From Candidatus Altimarinota bacterium (lineage in GTDB: Bacteria > Patescibacteriota > Gracilibacteria > UBA4473), in contig JAHDBZ010000003.1 in the NCBI GenBank assembly GCA_020630245.1, forward strand, positions 1,954 to 23,035: DNA of 21,082 bases, read 5' to 3'. Below, piece by piece: positions 8,901 to 15,074 of the stretch. The notes below the pieces were generated by a model. That model was given only the letters and a program-made list of their open reading frames with translations, was not told the origin of the DNA and did no database searches. The translations under genes and the position numbers were made by a program. Positions within the stretch are counted from its first letter, which is position 1. Each line of letters begins with the position of its first letter.

Positions 8901-9195
8901 TCAGATCAATCACTACAGCCAGTCAAATAACCTCTACAAGGCCTTCATCGAAGCTGGAAAGGTGCGAATGCAACCGATCGTCATTACTTCGATCACGACT
9001 ATCTTCGGACTCCTCCCGCTGGCTTTCAGTGATCCGATCTGGCAGGGACTCAGTCTAGCTATCATCTACGGAATGACGCTGGCAACGATCCTAACACTCA
9101 TCATCGTGCCGTGCTTAATGCTTATCTACCTAGACATTTATCGTGGCCTGGGCTGGATTGTGACTGGGCAGTGGTTTCGCCGCTTCTTCCGGTAA
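5983..9195 (+). CDS. RND-family efflux pump (HAE/AcrB-like)
   Basis: A 1070-residue inner-membrane proton-driven exporter with the usual RND duplication: a first transmembrane helix near residues 15-33, a large extracytoplasmic loop, a block of helices at about 345-500, a single helix near 545, a second large loop, and a terminal helical block at about 900-1060. The proton-relay helix 4 reads GLLVDNAIIMTEG, with D410 matching the first aspartate of the AcrB Asp-Asp pair and N411 replacing the second, as in many non-AcrB HAE relatives. Helix 10 carries GIIVNDAIVLIDQ. The sequence is full length with no break. It starts one base after the adaptor stop and shares the promoter at 4288-4296. Substrate specificity cannot be told from sequence. 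If the cell lacks an outer membrane, the pair would act as a two-component exporter. Confidence 0.9.
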   Translation: MAQPLNSFWTFFLDKFRVTLLFSLLFFFTGLFAYNNIARESDPDVEIPVAIVQTVWPGASAQDIEKLVTEKIEREVKNLDNLKQYSSNSLAGVSIVTVEFETGSDLTENYQKLREAIDDAERALPDDIPDSPNIEEASVSSTPILTLSLSGDFAFSTLKQFAETLQEDFETIGGVKEVNISGVPDEKLHLYLDPVKLQGFGLSVDDVSQRLQAAHNDIPVGNIFVAGEKIEVRVAGEFKTVRDFQEFPIARSNGQTIRLSELGEVRREFDELQVENLISTGLPAERYVSVDILKSEAKTNIIKVIDEVFERLEVYEDERIFPDQLKIDVVFNGSDDIKESLNTLFSSGVQTILLIGLILLFILGWRESLLAFISIPLTLLIAILALFITGETFNFLSLFALILALGLLVDNAIIMTEGISEGIYSKKLTPKGAARESIKTFRWPVITGTCTTIFAFLPMMFVISGVSGEYVSVIPQTVTWVLLASLFVSLFLLPVFGAKFFEVFPPQQHKEGRLLTAAQHWYEDKMQWLLVKRHRFYGVIAASLAIMIFSFSLMPMGWVSIEVFPSSDQNYFSVSIETPKGTKLEETRKLIRQVDDVFLPYFDPAKNGDGEVWLKNYALSLGQKSPYDPELRQGGINTPEGNILGITVNLVDKSNRNTSSIDISDRVRDDLGEVMPDYVKVTVSELATGPPSGASAIEIRLVSEDLDHIEDLADEFQKKLANIELENGARLNNIIDDRGETLPQITWKIDNEKMQNFGLSTGQLFQTLRAGVDGLQILEISEGEEEVDLEARLDFGGKKIWTDPDSLDILSQIPIKTPRGNYIRLEQVASFSIANQRTQLRHLDGKRTIKVGASIDGEATAAQFLKPIQTAIDELDQWPGDSIEIGGDNEETNRLVSEMGLAMLLAVFLILVILVLQFDSFLQSAVIVSLLPMSLTGVFMGFWITGVPVSFPTMIGIVALAGIIVNDAIVLIDQINHYSQSNNLYKAFIEAGKVRMQPIVITSITTIFGLLPLAFSDPIWQGLSLAIIYGMTLATILTLIIVPCLMLIYLDIYRGLGWIVTGQWFRRFFR

Positions 9196-9222
9196 TATCT
9201 CGCTTTCTCGCGACTCGTGTTC

Positions 9223-9228
9223 TAGTAT
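9223..9228 (+). promoter_or_regulatory. -10-like hexamer close to start codon
   Basis: TAGTAT ends 8 bases before the ATG at 9237. Transcription from it would begin at or within two bases of the start codon. It matters mainly because the same spacing recurs before several other genes. Confidence 0.35.
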
Positions 9229-9236
9229 CTGACTAA

Positions 9237-9653
9237 ATGAAAACCAATCAGATCGGTTTAGACTTGGGTGGAAATCAGGAACCCAATGGTGACTTTCTTC
9301 AGTTTGAGCGAATCATCACCGATCGTGGATCCAAGTACTCCGTCACCGGGGGCAAAGTGAGTGGCAAAGAAGACATCAAAACCCTGCTTAAACGTCTCAC
9401 TCGAGACAAAAAATATGCCAAAGCCACCCACCACAGTTGGGCCGCGCGAGTGAGTAAAGATGGTCAGATCTGGGAGGTCAAAAATGACGACGGTGAAACC
9501 GGTGCCGGTGGCGTCATCCTCCGAATATTACAAAAACAAAATTGGGTAAACACCGTCGTCGTCGTGACCCGCTGGTACGGCGGAAAAAAACTCGGTCCCG
9601 ATCGTTTTAAACACGTGCAGGATGCAACGGTTTATTGGTGTAATCATCACTAA
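9237..9653 (+). CDS. IMPACT-family (UPF0029) protein
   Basis: The 138 residues match the IMPACT/YigZ N-terminal domain: RGSKYSV near the front, ATHHSWAARV, DDGETGAGG, then VVVVTRWYGGKKLGPDRFKHV. The combination DDGET-x-AGG and RWYGG-x2-LGPDRFKH resembles eukaryotic IMPACT/YIH1 more than bacterial YigZ, which normally reads DDGEP-x-GTAG and RYFGG-x-KLG-x-GG. The C-terminal ferredoxin-like domain of YigZ is absent. In eukaryotes IMPACT modulates GCN1/GCN2 signalling; the role of bacterial members is not established. The final dozen residues run into the 3' end of the opposite-strand gene (47-bp overlap), so the natural C-terminus may be short or altered. A -10-like hexamer lies 8 bases before the ATG, and there is no Shine-Dalgarno. 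Confidence 0.8.
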   Translation: MKTNQIGLDLGGNQEPNGDFLQFERIITDRGSKYSVTGGKVSGKEDIKTLLKRLTRDKKYAKATHHSWAARVSKDGQIWEVKNDDGETGAGGVILRILQKQNWVNTVVVVTRWYGGKKLGPDRFKHVQDATVYWCNHH

Positions 9654-10632
9654 ATTCATGACTGCTTACTATACGAGGCAACTCCCCCACCATGCGATAA
9701 AAAACTTCGTGCCAAATCGTTTGTCGATAATTAATATCAAACATTCTTGACGGCGCCCCTGCCAGCTCCCTAACTTCATTAAATAAATCCACATCCGACA
9801 TATGATGTACTTTTTTGGCCTCTCTCAATCGCTGCCATGATTCTTCTCGTGAAGGCAGTGGTTCATAAATTTCAGTTCGACTTAGGTCCGAAGCAAAAAT
9901 CTCCCAAAACGTCTGGAATCTTACATTGCATTGTAAAAAAGGATCTATCTCAACAGCTTGATCAAATCGTATTTCCAACTGATCTGGATCATTGTTTCTT
10001 AAGTCCCGTAATAAGAAACTAACTTCTTGTCCGTACGTTACTTGTTGAGCTTTGTATCTCCAATCATGCAACATTTTTAAGAGCGCCATTTGCCGTTCTG
10101 GATCTGGCTGTAATACTTGAAAAACCGAATCTCGAATGAAGTCCCGTGAAACAACTCTCAAGTGTGATGGGAGCGGTGAGGACAGTAACTCTTCTAGTAA
10201 CTGTGGTGACGTAGGTCTTTTGTCAGCCAAAATTTGCTTGAAAAAATAAACATAGGCTCGCGCCTCCTGTATTTTTAGCATGCTTGTCTGAGAAAGTTCA
10301 AAAATTTTTCCGACTATTTCTTCGTCTGACAGTGATGTAATTTTATTAAAATTACTCTGTTGGAAGACTAGAAAAGCATTTTTCAGTTGTGCCGGAATAT
10401 TTGATTGTAGGCTTGGATGTGTTTGGTAAATCTGCAAATAGGCTGCTTGCAATTCAGGATCTAAAAATTCTCCATTATGTCTCGCCAGCGGATGTATAAT
10501 ACTAAGAACCTCTGATCGAGATTGTTTATGGTGTGGTTTTTTCTTGGAACGACCAAAAAAATTCACTTCGTTCTCTGGACCCAGCACCAGTGGAAGCATC
10601 TCCACATTATCTTGATTAGAAGTCTCACTCAT
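9607..10632 (-). CDS. Hypothetical protein, 341 aa, AT-rich
   Basis: I do not recognise this protein. It is 341 residues long, largely helical in appearance, with no signal peptide, transmembrane segment or catalytic motif that I can identify. The N-terminus is charged and basic (GRSKKKPHHKQSR near 27-39), and the middle is rich in Leu, Gln and Ser. Base composition is visibly AT-richer than in the flanking RND and elp3-like genes, and its upstream region is a run of A and T, so it may have been acquired. Its 3' end overlaps the IMPACT-family gene by 47 bp tail to tail. The start ATG is preceded by TATA-like sequence; because that tract is so AT-rich, no single -10 can be chosen. Confidence 0.7.
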   Translation of the reverse strand: MSETSNQDNVEMLPLVLGPENEVNFFGRSKKKPHHKQSRSEVLSIIHPLARHNGEFLDPELQAAYLQIYQTHPSLQSNIPAQLKNAFLVFQQSNFNKITSLSDEEIVGKIFELSQTSMLKIQEARAYVYFFKQILADKRPTSPQLLEELLSSPLPSHLRVVSRDFIRDSVFQVLQPDPERQMALLKMLHDWRYKAQQVTYGQEVSFLLRDLRNNDPDQLEIRFDQAVEIDPFLQCNVRFQTFWEIFASDLSRTEIYEPLPSREESWQRLREAKKVHHMSDVDLFNEVRELAGAPSRMFDINYRQTIWHEVFYRMVGELPRIVSSHEFSDDYTNKPLHPARV

Positions 10633-10712
10633 ACATTTATATATAAATAATTTATATTTTTTGTCAAAAAGTTTACTTTCCCCGGGATTTCATTAGGTTC
10701 GAGGCCTATACA

Positions 10713-12428
10713 ATGACGAAGTCTATCAAAGTTTTTGGAGCCGCACAACGCGTCACCCACGAGCCCCTCGTGGAGAAGTTTTTGCAGCAACTGATCCAAG
10801 ACGTACCCAAATCTGGAGAAAAACTAGAGAAGTTAAAGTGTGAGTTTGCCGGTCGCGAAGGCATCCCCACCATGCAAAATCGGGAGCTAATCGTCGTCGC
10901 ACGCAAGCACGACTATGATCTCCCAAAAGCCCTCGAAAAACTCCTGCAAAAACGCTCGGTTCGAACTGTTTCCGGTGTTTCACCTATCGGTATCCTGACC
11001 AAGCCCTACCCATGTCCAGGAAAATGCGTGTACTGCCCGACAGAGGACCGCATGCCCAAGAGCTATATGTCCAATCAACCCGCCGCAGCGCGCGCCGTAC
11101 GCAATAAATTTCACCCCTACAAACAGGTCTTTAACCGGATTACAGCCTTGCAGGAATCTGGACATCCGACTTCTAAGCTGGAAATTATTGTGATGGGCGG
11201 AACTTGGAGTTTTTTACCACACAAATACCAAAGCTGGTACCTAAAAAAGTGTTATGACGCTGCAAATTGTCACGGGCTTTCCGAAGCACAAATCTCCCAG
11301 TACAAAAACCAAGTACGAAACCTAAAACAGGCCCAAACCTGGAACGAAACCGCAGATCATCGCATTATCGGTTTGACGCTCGAAACCCGCCCCGATTTCA
11401 TCAACGAGCGAGAACTCGCCCGCATGCGTCGCTACGGCTGTACTCGGATCGAGATTGGCGTGCAAACGCTTGATGAGGAAGTACAAAAACTGACCAAACG
11501 AGGCCACTACAACCGTCACGTAGTCAAAGCCATGAAGCTGATGAAAGACTTCGGGTTCAAGGTCTGCTGGCACCTCATGCCAGGCCTCCCGGGATCAACG
11601 ATCGAAAAAGACATCACCTGGATCAAGCAGGTCTTCGACGACCCAGACATGCGCCCAGACTTCATCAAGATCTATCCCTGTGTAGTCCTCGAAACTGCCG
11701 AACTCAAATCCTGGTGGGAAGACGGCCGCTATGAACCCTATCGCGACGCTGAACTGGTAAAACTACTGACGCAGGTCCAAACCCTGGTCCCAGAATACGT
11801 GCGGATTATGCGCTTGATGCGTGACATTCCGGTGAGCAATATCCTCGACGGAGCGAAATTTTCCAATCTCCGTCAAATCCTCAAGGAACAACCCAATAAA
11901 CTCCGTGAAATCGTCGGAGACGATTTCTATGACGAACACAATCTCGCTGAAAACAGCTACATCTTCCGCGATATCCGTGCTCGAGAAATCGGGTTTGCTG
12001 ACCTCCAGAAACACCCTGAACTTGCTCAGATCAAACCCAAACTCGTGCGACGAGATTACGCCGCCAGTGATGGAGACGAAGTCTTCCTGAGTTTCGAAGA
12101 CCCAGATCAAAATCACCTTTTTGCCCTCTTGAGACTCCGGAAACCAAGCGGCACGACTCATAAATTTTTCCAACGAGTCATCCACGATGCAGCCCTCATC
12201 CGGGAAGTGCACAGCTATGGCTCTGAAATCTCAGTCGGCGAAGATGGCCAAAGTTTGGGGCAACACCGCGGCCTGGGGAAAGCGCTCATTGCCGAAGCCG
12301 AACGCATCGCCCGTGACGAGTGGGACCTCAAACGCATCAGTATCATTGCTGGTATCGGGACTCGTGAGTACTACCGAAAGTGGGGCTACAAGTGCCAATC
12401 GACCTATATGACCAAAAAACTGTCATGA
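10713..12428 (+). CDS. elp3: Elp3-like radical SAM / GNAT tRNA-modifying enzyme
   Basis: A stand-alone Elp3-family protein of 571 residues. Known Elp3 enzymes use a radical SAM domain and an acetyl-CoA-binding GNAT domain to carboxymethylate uridine 34 of tRNA. The radical SAM cluster motif is C101-x3-C105-x2-C108 (CPGKCVYCP), followed by MGGTWSFLP, GLTLETRPDFI, RIEIGVQT and a conserved WHLMPGLPGS. The C-terminal GNAT domain carries the acetyl-CoA loop QHRGLGKAL at 517-525 and ends in EYYRKWGYK. Both halves look intact. Elp3 is general in archaea and eukaryotes but patchy in bacteria, including candidate-phyla lineages. No Elp1/Elp2-like subunits are nearby. It is followed, with ATGA overlap, by a transporter gene. 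TATACA directly abuts the ATG, too close to serve as its leaderless promoter, so the promoter is unresolved. Confidence 0.9.
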   Translation: MTKSIKVFGAAQRVTHEPLVEKFLQQLIQDVPKSGEKLEKLKCEFAGREGIPTMQNRELIVVARKHDYDLPKALEKLLQKRSVRTVSGVSPIGILTKPYPCPGKCVYCPTEDRMPKSYMSNQPAAARAVRNKFHPYKQVFNRITALQESGHPTSKLEIIVMGGTWSFLPHKYQSWYLKKCYDAANCHGLSEAQISQYKNQVRNLKQAQTWNETADHRIIGLTLETRPDFINERELARMRRYGCTRIEIGVQTLDEEVQKLTKRGHYNRHVVKAMKLMKDFGFKVCWHLMPGLPGSTIEKDITWIKQVFDDPDMRPDFIKIYPCVVLETAELKSWWEDGRYEPYRDAELVKLLTQVQTLVPEYVRIMRLMRDIPVSNILDGAKFSNLRQILKEQPNKLREIVGDDFYDEHNLAENSYIFRDIRAREIGFADLQKHPELAQIKPKLVRRDYAASDGDEVFLSFEDPDQNHLFALLRLRKPSGTTHKFFQRVIHDAALIREVHSYGSEISVGEDGQSLGQHRGLGKALIAEAERIARDEWDLKRISIIAGIGTREYYRKWGYKCQSTYMTKKLS

Positions 12429-13576
12429 AAAAGCGAGAACAAAAAAAGCTCTTGCTCATGACCGGCGTTACCGAAATTGCTTGGAGCTTTATCGGTATCT
12501 TTTTTCTGTTCTTTGTAAAAGAAAACTTTGGCCTTACCGTCTGGCAAACTGTCGGTTGGTTTGGACTACTGCATGTATTATTTGGCTTAGTGGTGTACCC
12601 GATTAATCATTTTCTGGAACCCAAGATCGGGCTCAAAAGCATGATCGGTCTCGGTGTTTTTTGTGAAGCTGCTTTTGTAACTGTGCTGGCACTTAATTTA
12701 TCCAATTGGGTTGGCTTTTTAGCGCTCAATCTCTTTTTCCTCGGCTTCATATGCACCTTTTGGCCGACGTATAATTATCTCAATGCCTCGGCTACGAAAG
12801 ACACCGGCCGCGGCGAGTTCATCGCCAATATTCAGGCTATTTACATCAGCGCTGGACTGGTGATGCCGATTATTACTGGCTGGCTCTTCGATCTTGGACA
12901 ACAACAATGGGTACTCTGGATCGCCCTACTTTTCTACACAATTAGTATTTTTATTTCTCAGAAACTCATCATTCCTGATTACGTGAAAGTACTTTCTTAT
13001 CGAGAGAGCTGGCAACGCCTTAAGGCCATTTTCTTCGGCGAGGGCCGTTTCTGGGGATTTTTACCCGACATCACCGCTGGATCGATAATGTTTAGTGTTT
13101 GGCCTTTTTACTTTCAGTGGATCGTAGGAAAATTTGTCATCATGGGAGCCCTCACCAGCTTGGCTGCGTTTTTTGAAATTTTTGCTGCACGTGTAGTGGG
13201 GAAAATTTCAGACAAAGTATCTGCTAAGAAAATGTTGCATTTCGGTGTCTGGGTTCGAGTCGCAGATCTAGTATCACGTAGTAGTTATCTCGTATTTTCA
13301 GCTACTTGGTTTGTCGCCATGGTCCAAACTTTGGGCGCTATTCTGGGCCCAATATTTTTGATTCCCTACAGCCAACGCACCATGGAAGTTGGCGAAGAAC
13401 AAAGCGATCCAGCGCATCTTTTTGACTACTTTGTCATCCGTGAAGTCTTTCTCGGGATAGGCCGGGGTTTGTTACTCATGTTTTCCGCTGGCGTGATTTA
13501 CTACCTAGGCATCTGGTCCGCCGGGATCATCATTGGTTTATGTGGATTGACGGCATTAGGGGCCCGGAGGCTGTAA
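12425..13576 (+). CDS. Major-facilitator-like multi-pass membrane protein
   Basis: A 383-residue protein with about 11-12 hydrophobic helices and a central charged loop, consistent with a major facilitator superfamily transporter. The N-terminus is basic and cytoplasmic (MKKREQKK), followed directly by helix 1 (TEIAWSFIGIFFLFF). A short amphipathic GKISDKVSAKK resembles the loop between paired helices in this superfamily. I chose the ATG at 12425, which overlaps the elp3-like stop as ATGA. The frame is open further upstream to a GTG at 12380, but that lies inside the elp3-like gene and would add 15 polar residues before the basic start. The substrate is unknown. It shares an operon with the elp3-like gene and ends before the hairpin at 13709-13729. 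Confidence 0.75.
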   Translation: MKKREQKKLLLMTGVTEIAWSFIGIFFLFFVKENFGLTVWQTVGWFGLLHVLFGLVVYPINHFLEPKIGLKSMIGLGVFCEAAFVTVLALNLSNWVGFLALNLFFLGFICTFWPTYNYLNASATKDTGRGEFIANIQAIYISAGLVMPIITGWLFDLGQQQWVLWIALLFYTISIFISQKLIIPDYVKVLSYRESWQRLKAIFFGEGRFWGFLPDITAGSIMFSVWPFYFQWIVGKFVIMGALTSLAAFFEIFAARVVGKISDKVSAKKMLHFGVWVRVADLVSRSSYLVFSATWFVAMVQTLGAILGPIFLIPYSQRTMEVGEEQSDPAHLFDYFVIREVFLGIGRGLLLMFSAGVIYYLGIWSAGIIIGLCGLTALGARRL

Positions 13577-13610
13577 AAAAATCAGACGAGAGGTCTTATG
13601 TTTCTGAGAT

Positions 13611-13680
13611 GGTGGGCAGAGAGGGATTACTCCGCTATCGCTCCGTGAGCTTCGCTATCGAACCCCTGGGTTCAAATACC
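13611..13680 (-). pseudogene. Partial tRNA-Tyr 3'-end copy interrupted by 30 nt
   Basis: Bases 13611-13629 are identical to 13740-13758, the 3' end of tRNA-Tyr (CCA, acceptor strand and start of the T arm). In the copy, 30 bases (13630-13659) separate this from CGAACCCC, which is contiguous with it in the real tRNA. CGCTATCG occurs at 13634-13641 and 13654-13661, bracketing most of the extra sequence. GAACCC-CT-GGGTTC (13661-13674) forms a small palindrome, and GCTGC-TAC-GCAGC follows just after. The copy cannot form a tRNA. Confidence 0.65.
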
Positions 13681-13708
13681 TCTACGCTGCTACGCAGCAC
13701 TACAAACA

Positions 13709-13738
13709 AATAAGCCACAAGGGCTTATTAATTTTTAT
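13709..13738. terminator. Bidirectional rho-independent-type terminator
   Basis: AATAAGCC (13709-13716) and GGCTTATT (13722-13729) form an 8-bp stem around ACAAG. The plus strand continues AATTTTTA, suiting termination after the elp3-like/transporter operon. The minus strand after the stem reads TGTTTG, a weaker T-tract that could end the tRNA-Tyr transcript. Confidence 0.7.
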
Positions 13739-13739
13739 C

Positions 13740-13824
13740 TGGTGGGCAGAGAGGGATTCGAACCCCCGAAGGCTAAGCCGGCAGATTTACAGTCTGCTGC
13801 GTTTGACCGCTCCGCAATCTACCC
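13740..13824 (-). tRNA. tRNA-Tyr (anticodon GTA), CCA encoded
   Basis: On the minus strand, acceptor GGGTAGA pairs with TCTGCCC through one T-G wobble, then discriminator A and encoded CCA. The D arm is GCG/CGC around GAGCGGTCAAA. The anticodon arm is GCAGA-CTGTAAA-TCTGC, giving anticodon GTA. A long variable arm with a GGC/GCC stem precedes the T arm GGGGG-TTCGAAT-CCCTC. The long variable arm is normal for bacterial tRNA-Tyr. The gene follows the lipoprotein gene and has its own promoter. Confidence 0.95.
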
Positions 13825-13829
13825 ACGTA

Positions 13830-13842
13830 AGCTGAAACAGCT
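13830..13842. other. Small inverted repeat in the tRNA-Tyr leader
   Basis: AGCTG-AAA-CAGCT forms a 5-bp stem 5 bases upstream of the tRNA 5' end, within the predicted precursor leader. It could influence 5' processing; no T-tract follows, so it is not a terminator. Confidence 0.3.
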
Positions 13843-13847
13843 GGCCG

Positions 13848-13875
13848 AGTTTATTGTGAGGAAAAGAAATGTCAA
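13848..13875 (-). promoter_or_regulatory. Promoter of tRNA-Tyr
   Basis: On the minus strand, a perfect -35 TTGACA (13870-13875) is followed 16 bases later by TAAACT (13848-13853) as -10. Transcription would begin near 13841, about 17 bases before the tRNA 5' end. The -35 lies just after the lipoprotein stop. Confidence 0.6.
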
Positions 13876-13883
13876 TTTTCTCT

Positions 13884-14432
13884 TTATTCCAATGGCTGAC
13901 ATGGAACCCCTGCGTCATTTAGCATAGTCAAGTGCATCAGGTTACCACGAAACCGACTCGCATCATTAGCCATAGCTTCTATAGTTTCTATCCTTTCCAA
14001 AACATTTGTCCCTATATCTAAATTTTTGGGAGACATTTCTGTAGCTACAATTGCCCCTATCGCATCCATCTGTCCATCTAAATTTTGATCGAAATAGACT
14101 AAATCATCCTCCCTGACTAAAAGGCCTTCCGGCTCAGCGCGCCCTACTACCAACAGTGACTCCACTTTTTGTCCCAATTCATTAGTAGTTGCCATTATCC
14201 TAACGCAAGGATTAGGATGGCTTGCATATAGCTTTCGGGCACGTGTTGCATCTTGCAATAAATGATCAATAGTGTCTAAAGCTGGCTTTCTAAGTGTAGA
14301 TTCAGAAGGCGAAAGTGAATTAGGTAATTCAATGCGTTCTGTTACAGGAGGAGTACTGGTTGGAGTTGCCTCTTCCAAAGAATCTCCACAAGCCGCCAAT
14401 GCCAAAGCCGATCCTAAAAGTAATTTTTTCAT
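13884..14432 (-). CDS. Putative lipoprotein, 182 aa
   Basis: The N-terminus MKKLLLGSALALAACG is a lipoprotein signal with lipobox L12-A-A-C15, so the mature protein should be lipidated on C15 and tethered outside the membrane. A Thr/Pro/Ser-rich spacer follows (about 20-45). Residues 115-123 (DQNLDGQMD) resemble a calcium-binding DxNxDGxxD loop. Two further cysteines (near 76 and 178) could form a disulfide. I do not recognise a family. It has its own promoter just after the SpoU gene stop and is followed by the tRNA-Tyr gene. Codon use is somewhat AT-richer than its neighbours. Confidence 0.75.
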   Translation of the reverse strand: MKKLLLGSALALAACGDSLEEATPTSTPPVTERIELPNSLSPSESTLRKPALDTIDHLLQDATRARKLYASHPNPCVRIMATTNELGQKVESLLVVGRAEPEGLLVREDDLVYFDQNLDGQMDAIGAIVATEMSPKNLDIGTNVLERIETIEAMANDASRFRGNLMHLTMLNDAGVPCQPLE

Positions 14433-14445
14433 GATTTCGATCTGA

Positions 14446-14473
14446 ATAGTAAGAACGTTTTACTTCTTATCAA
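14446..14473 (-). promoter_or_regulatory. Promoter of the lipoprotein gene
   Basis: On the minus strand, TTGATA (14468-14473), a 16-base spacer and TACTAT (14446-14451) form a -35/-10 pair. Transcription would start near 14439, giving a leader of about six bases. Confidence 0.5.
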
Positions 14474-14474
14474 C

Positions 14475-14921
14475 TTATTTCAAAGCATACATTGCTATCC
14501 CCGCTGCAATCGACACATTCAGCGAACCTTTTTGCCCATACATCGGAATTTCTAGGTGCTCATCGGCGAGTTGCAATAATGAAGCAGAAACGCCTTCAAC
14601 CTCGTTTCCTAAAATCAGAAGTACGTCTCCTTCGAGCGAATCACATTCAAAAATATCAGTCGACTTAGAGGTCTGCTCCAGGGCCAAAATTTTGTAGCCT
14701 TCAGACTTGTATTTTTCCACGGCTACCACCGGATCTACGATCTGCTCCCAGGCAACGGTTTCCTCGGCACCCAAAGACACTTTTTCGATGCGACGATCGG
14801 GCGGCGTACCGGTGTAGCCGGTCAGAACAACCTGATCCCAGCCCGCGCCATCGGCCACGCGAAAGACCGAACCGACATTGTGTAGCGAACGAAGATTTTC
14901 AAGAAGGACAACACGTTTCAT
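14475..14921 (-). CDS. SpoU/TrmH-family RNA 2'-O-methyltransferase
   Basis: A SPOUT methyltransferase that transfers a methyl group from SAM to a ribose 2'-hydroxyl of rRNA or tRNA. All three SpoU motifs are visible: motif 1 NLRSLHNVGSVFR (9-21), motif 2 LLILGNEVEGVS (101-112) and motif 3 IPMYGQKGSLNVSIAAG (125-141). At 148 residues it is only the catalytic domain, without the N-terminal RNA-binding extension of RlmB-type enzymes, so it is closer in size to TrmL-like members. The target nucleotide cannot be assigned. It lies downstream of rpmB but is separated from it by a terminator-like hairpin. TAATAT ends 8 bases before its ATG, suggesting its own near-leaderless promoter. Confidence 0.88.
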   Translation of the reverse strand: MKRVVLLENLRSLHNVGSVFRVADGAGWDQVVLTGYTGTPPDRRIEKVSLGAEETVAWEQIVDPVVAVEKYKSEGYKILALEQTSKSTDIFECDSLEGDVLLILGNEVEGVSASLLQLADEHLEIPMYGQKGSLNVSIAAGIAMYALK

Positions 14922-14929
14922 CAGACGCT

Positions 14930-14935
14930 ATATTA
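14930..14935 (-). promoter_or_regulatory. -10-like hexamer 8 nt before the SpoU gene start
   Basis: The minus strand reads TAATAT, then eight bases, then ATG. Transcription would start at or within two bases of the start codon. Confidence 0.35.
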
Positions 14936-14957
14936 AAAACTCTTGCTGAACTTTCCA

Positions 14958-15001
14958 GCTTGTCTGGAGTCACCTCAAGATTTGAGAGACTCTGGGCAAG
15001 C
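14958..15001. other. Long imperfect hairpin upstream of the SpoU gene
   Basis: Three nested 5-bp stems: GCTTG/CAAGC outside, GAGTC/GACTC in the middle, CTCAA/TTGAG inside with loop GAT. They are separated by small internal loops (TCTG/TGGG and AC/A). It lies between the rpmB terminator and the SpoU gene. It could be a dispersed repeat or an RNA element; no T-tract follows on either strand. Confidence 0.5.
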
Positions 15002-15024
15002 CAGAGAATTCTAATTTTTTAAAC

Positions 15025-15050
15025 AAAAAAGAGGCCGATGGCCCCTCTTT
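15025..15050 (-). terminator. Terminator after rpmB
   Basis: On the minus strand AAAGAGG..CC, loop ATC and GGCCTCTTT pair with a small bulge of two G, followed by a run of T (TTTTTTG). It lies about 25 bases after the rpmB stop. Confidence 0.75.
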
Positions 15051-15074
15051 GTAAAAATATTTGGTCTAAATTGC

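Noticed and set aside
10707..10712. TATACA as promoter of the elp3-like gene
   Set aside because: It abuts the ATG, so transcription from it would start inside the coding sequence; no suitable downstream start codon exists.
12380..12424. Upstream GTG start for the transporter gene
   Set aside because: It lies inside the elp3-like gene; the ATG at 12425 has the ATGA overlap and gives a normal basic N-terminus.
13611..13758. attL/attR of an integrated element at tRNA-Tyr
   Set aside because: The 19-nt repeats flank only about 110 bp and no integrase or phage-like gene is nearby. A degenerate remnant remains possible, but an element is not supported.
13742..13927. A 61-codon plus-strand ORF opening MGREGFEPPKAKP
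   Set aside because: It is the antisense of the tRNA-Tyr gene; translations of this form are a familiar false gene call across bacterial tRNAs.
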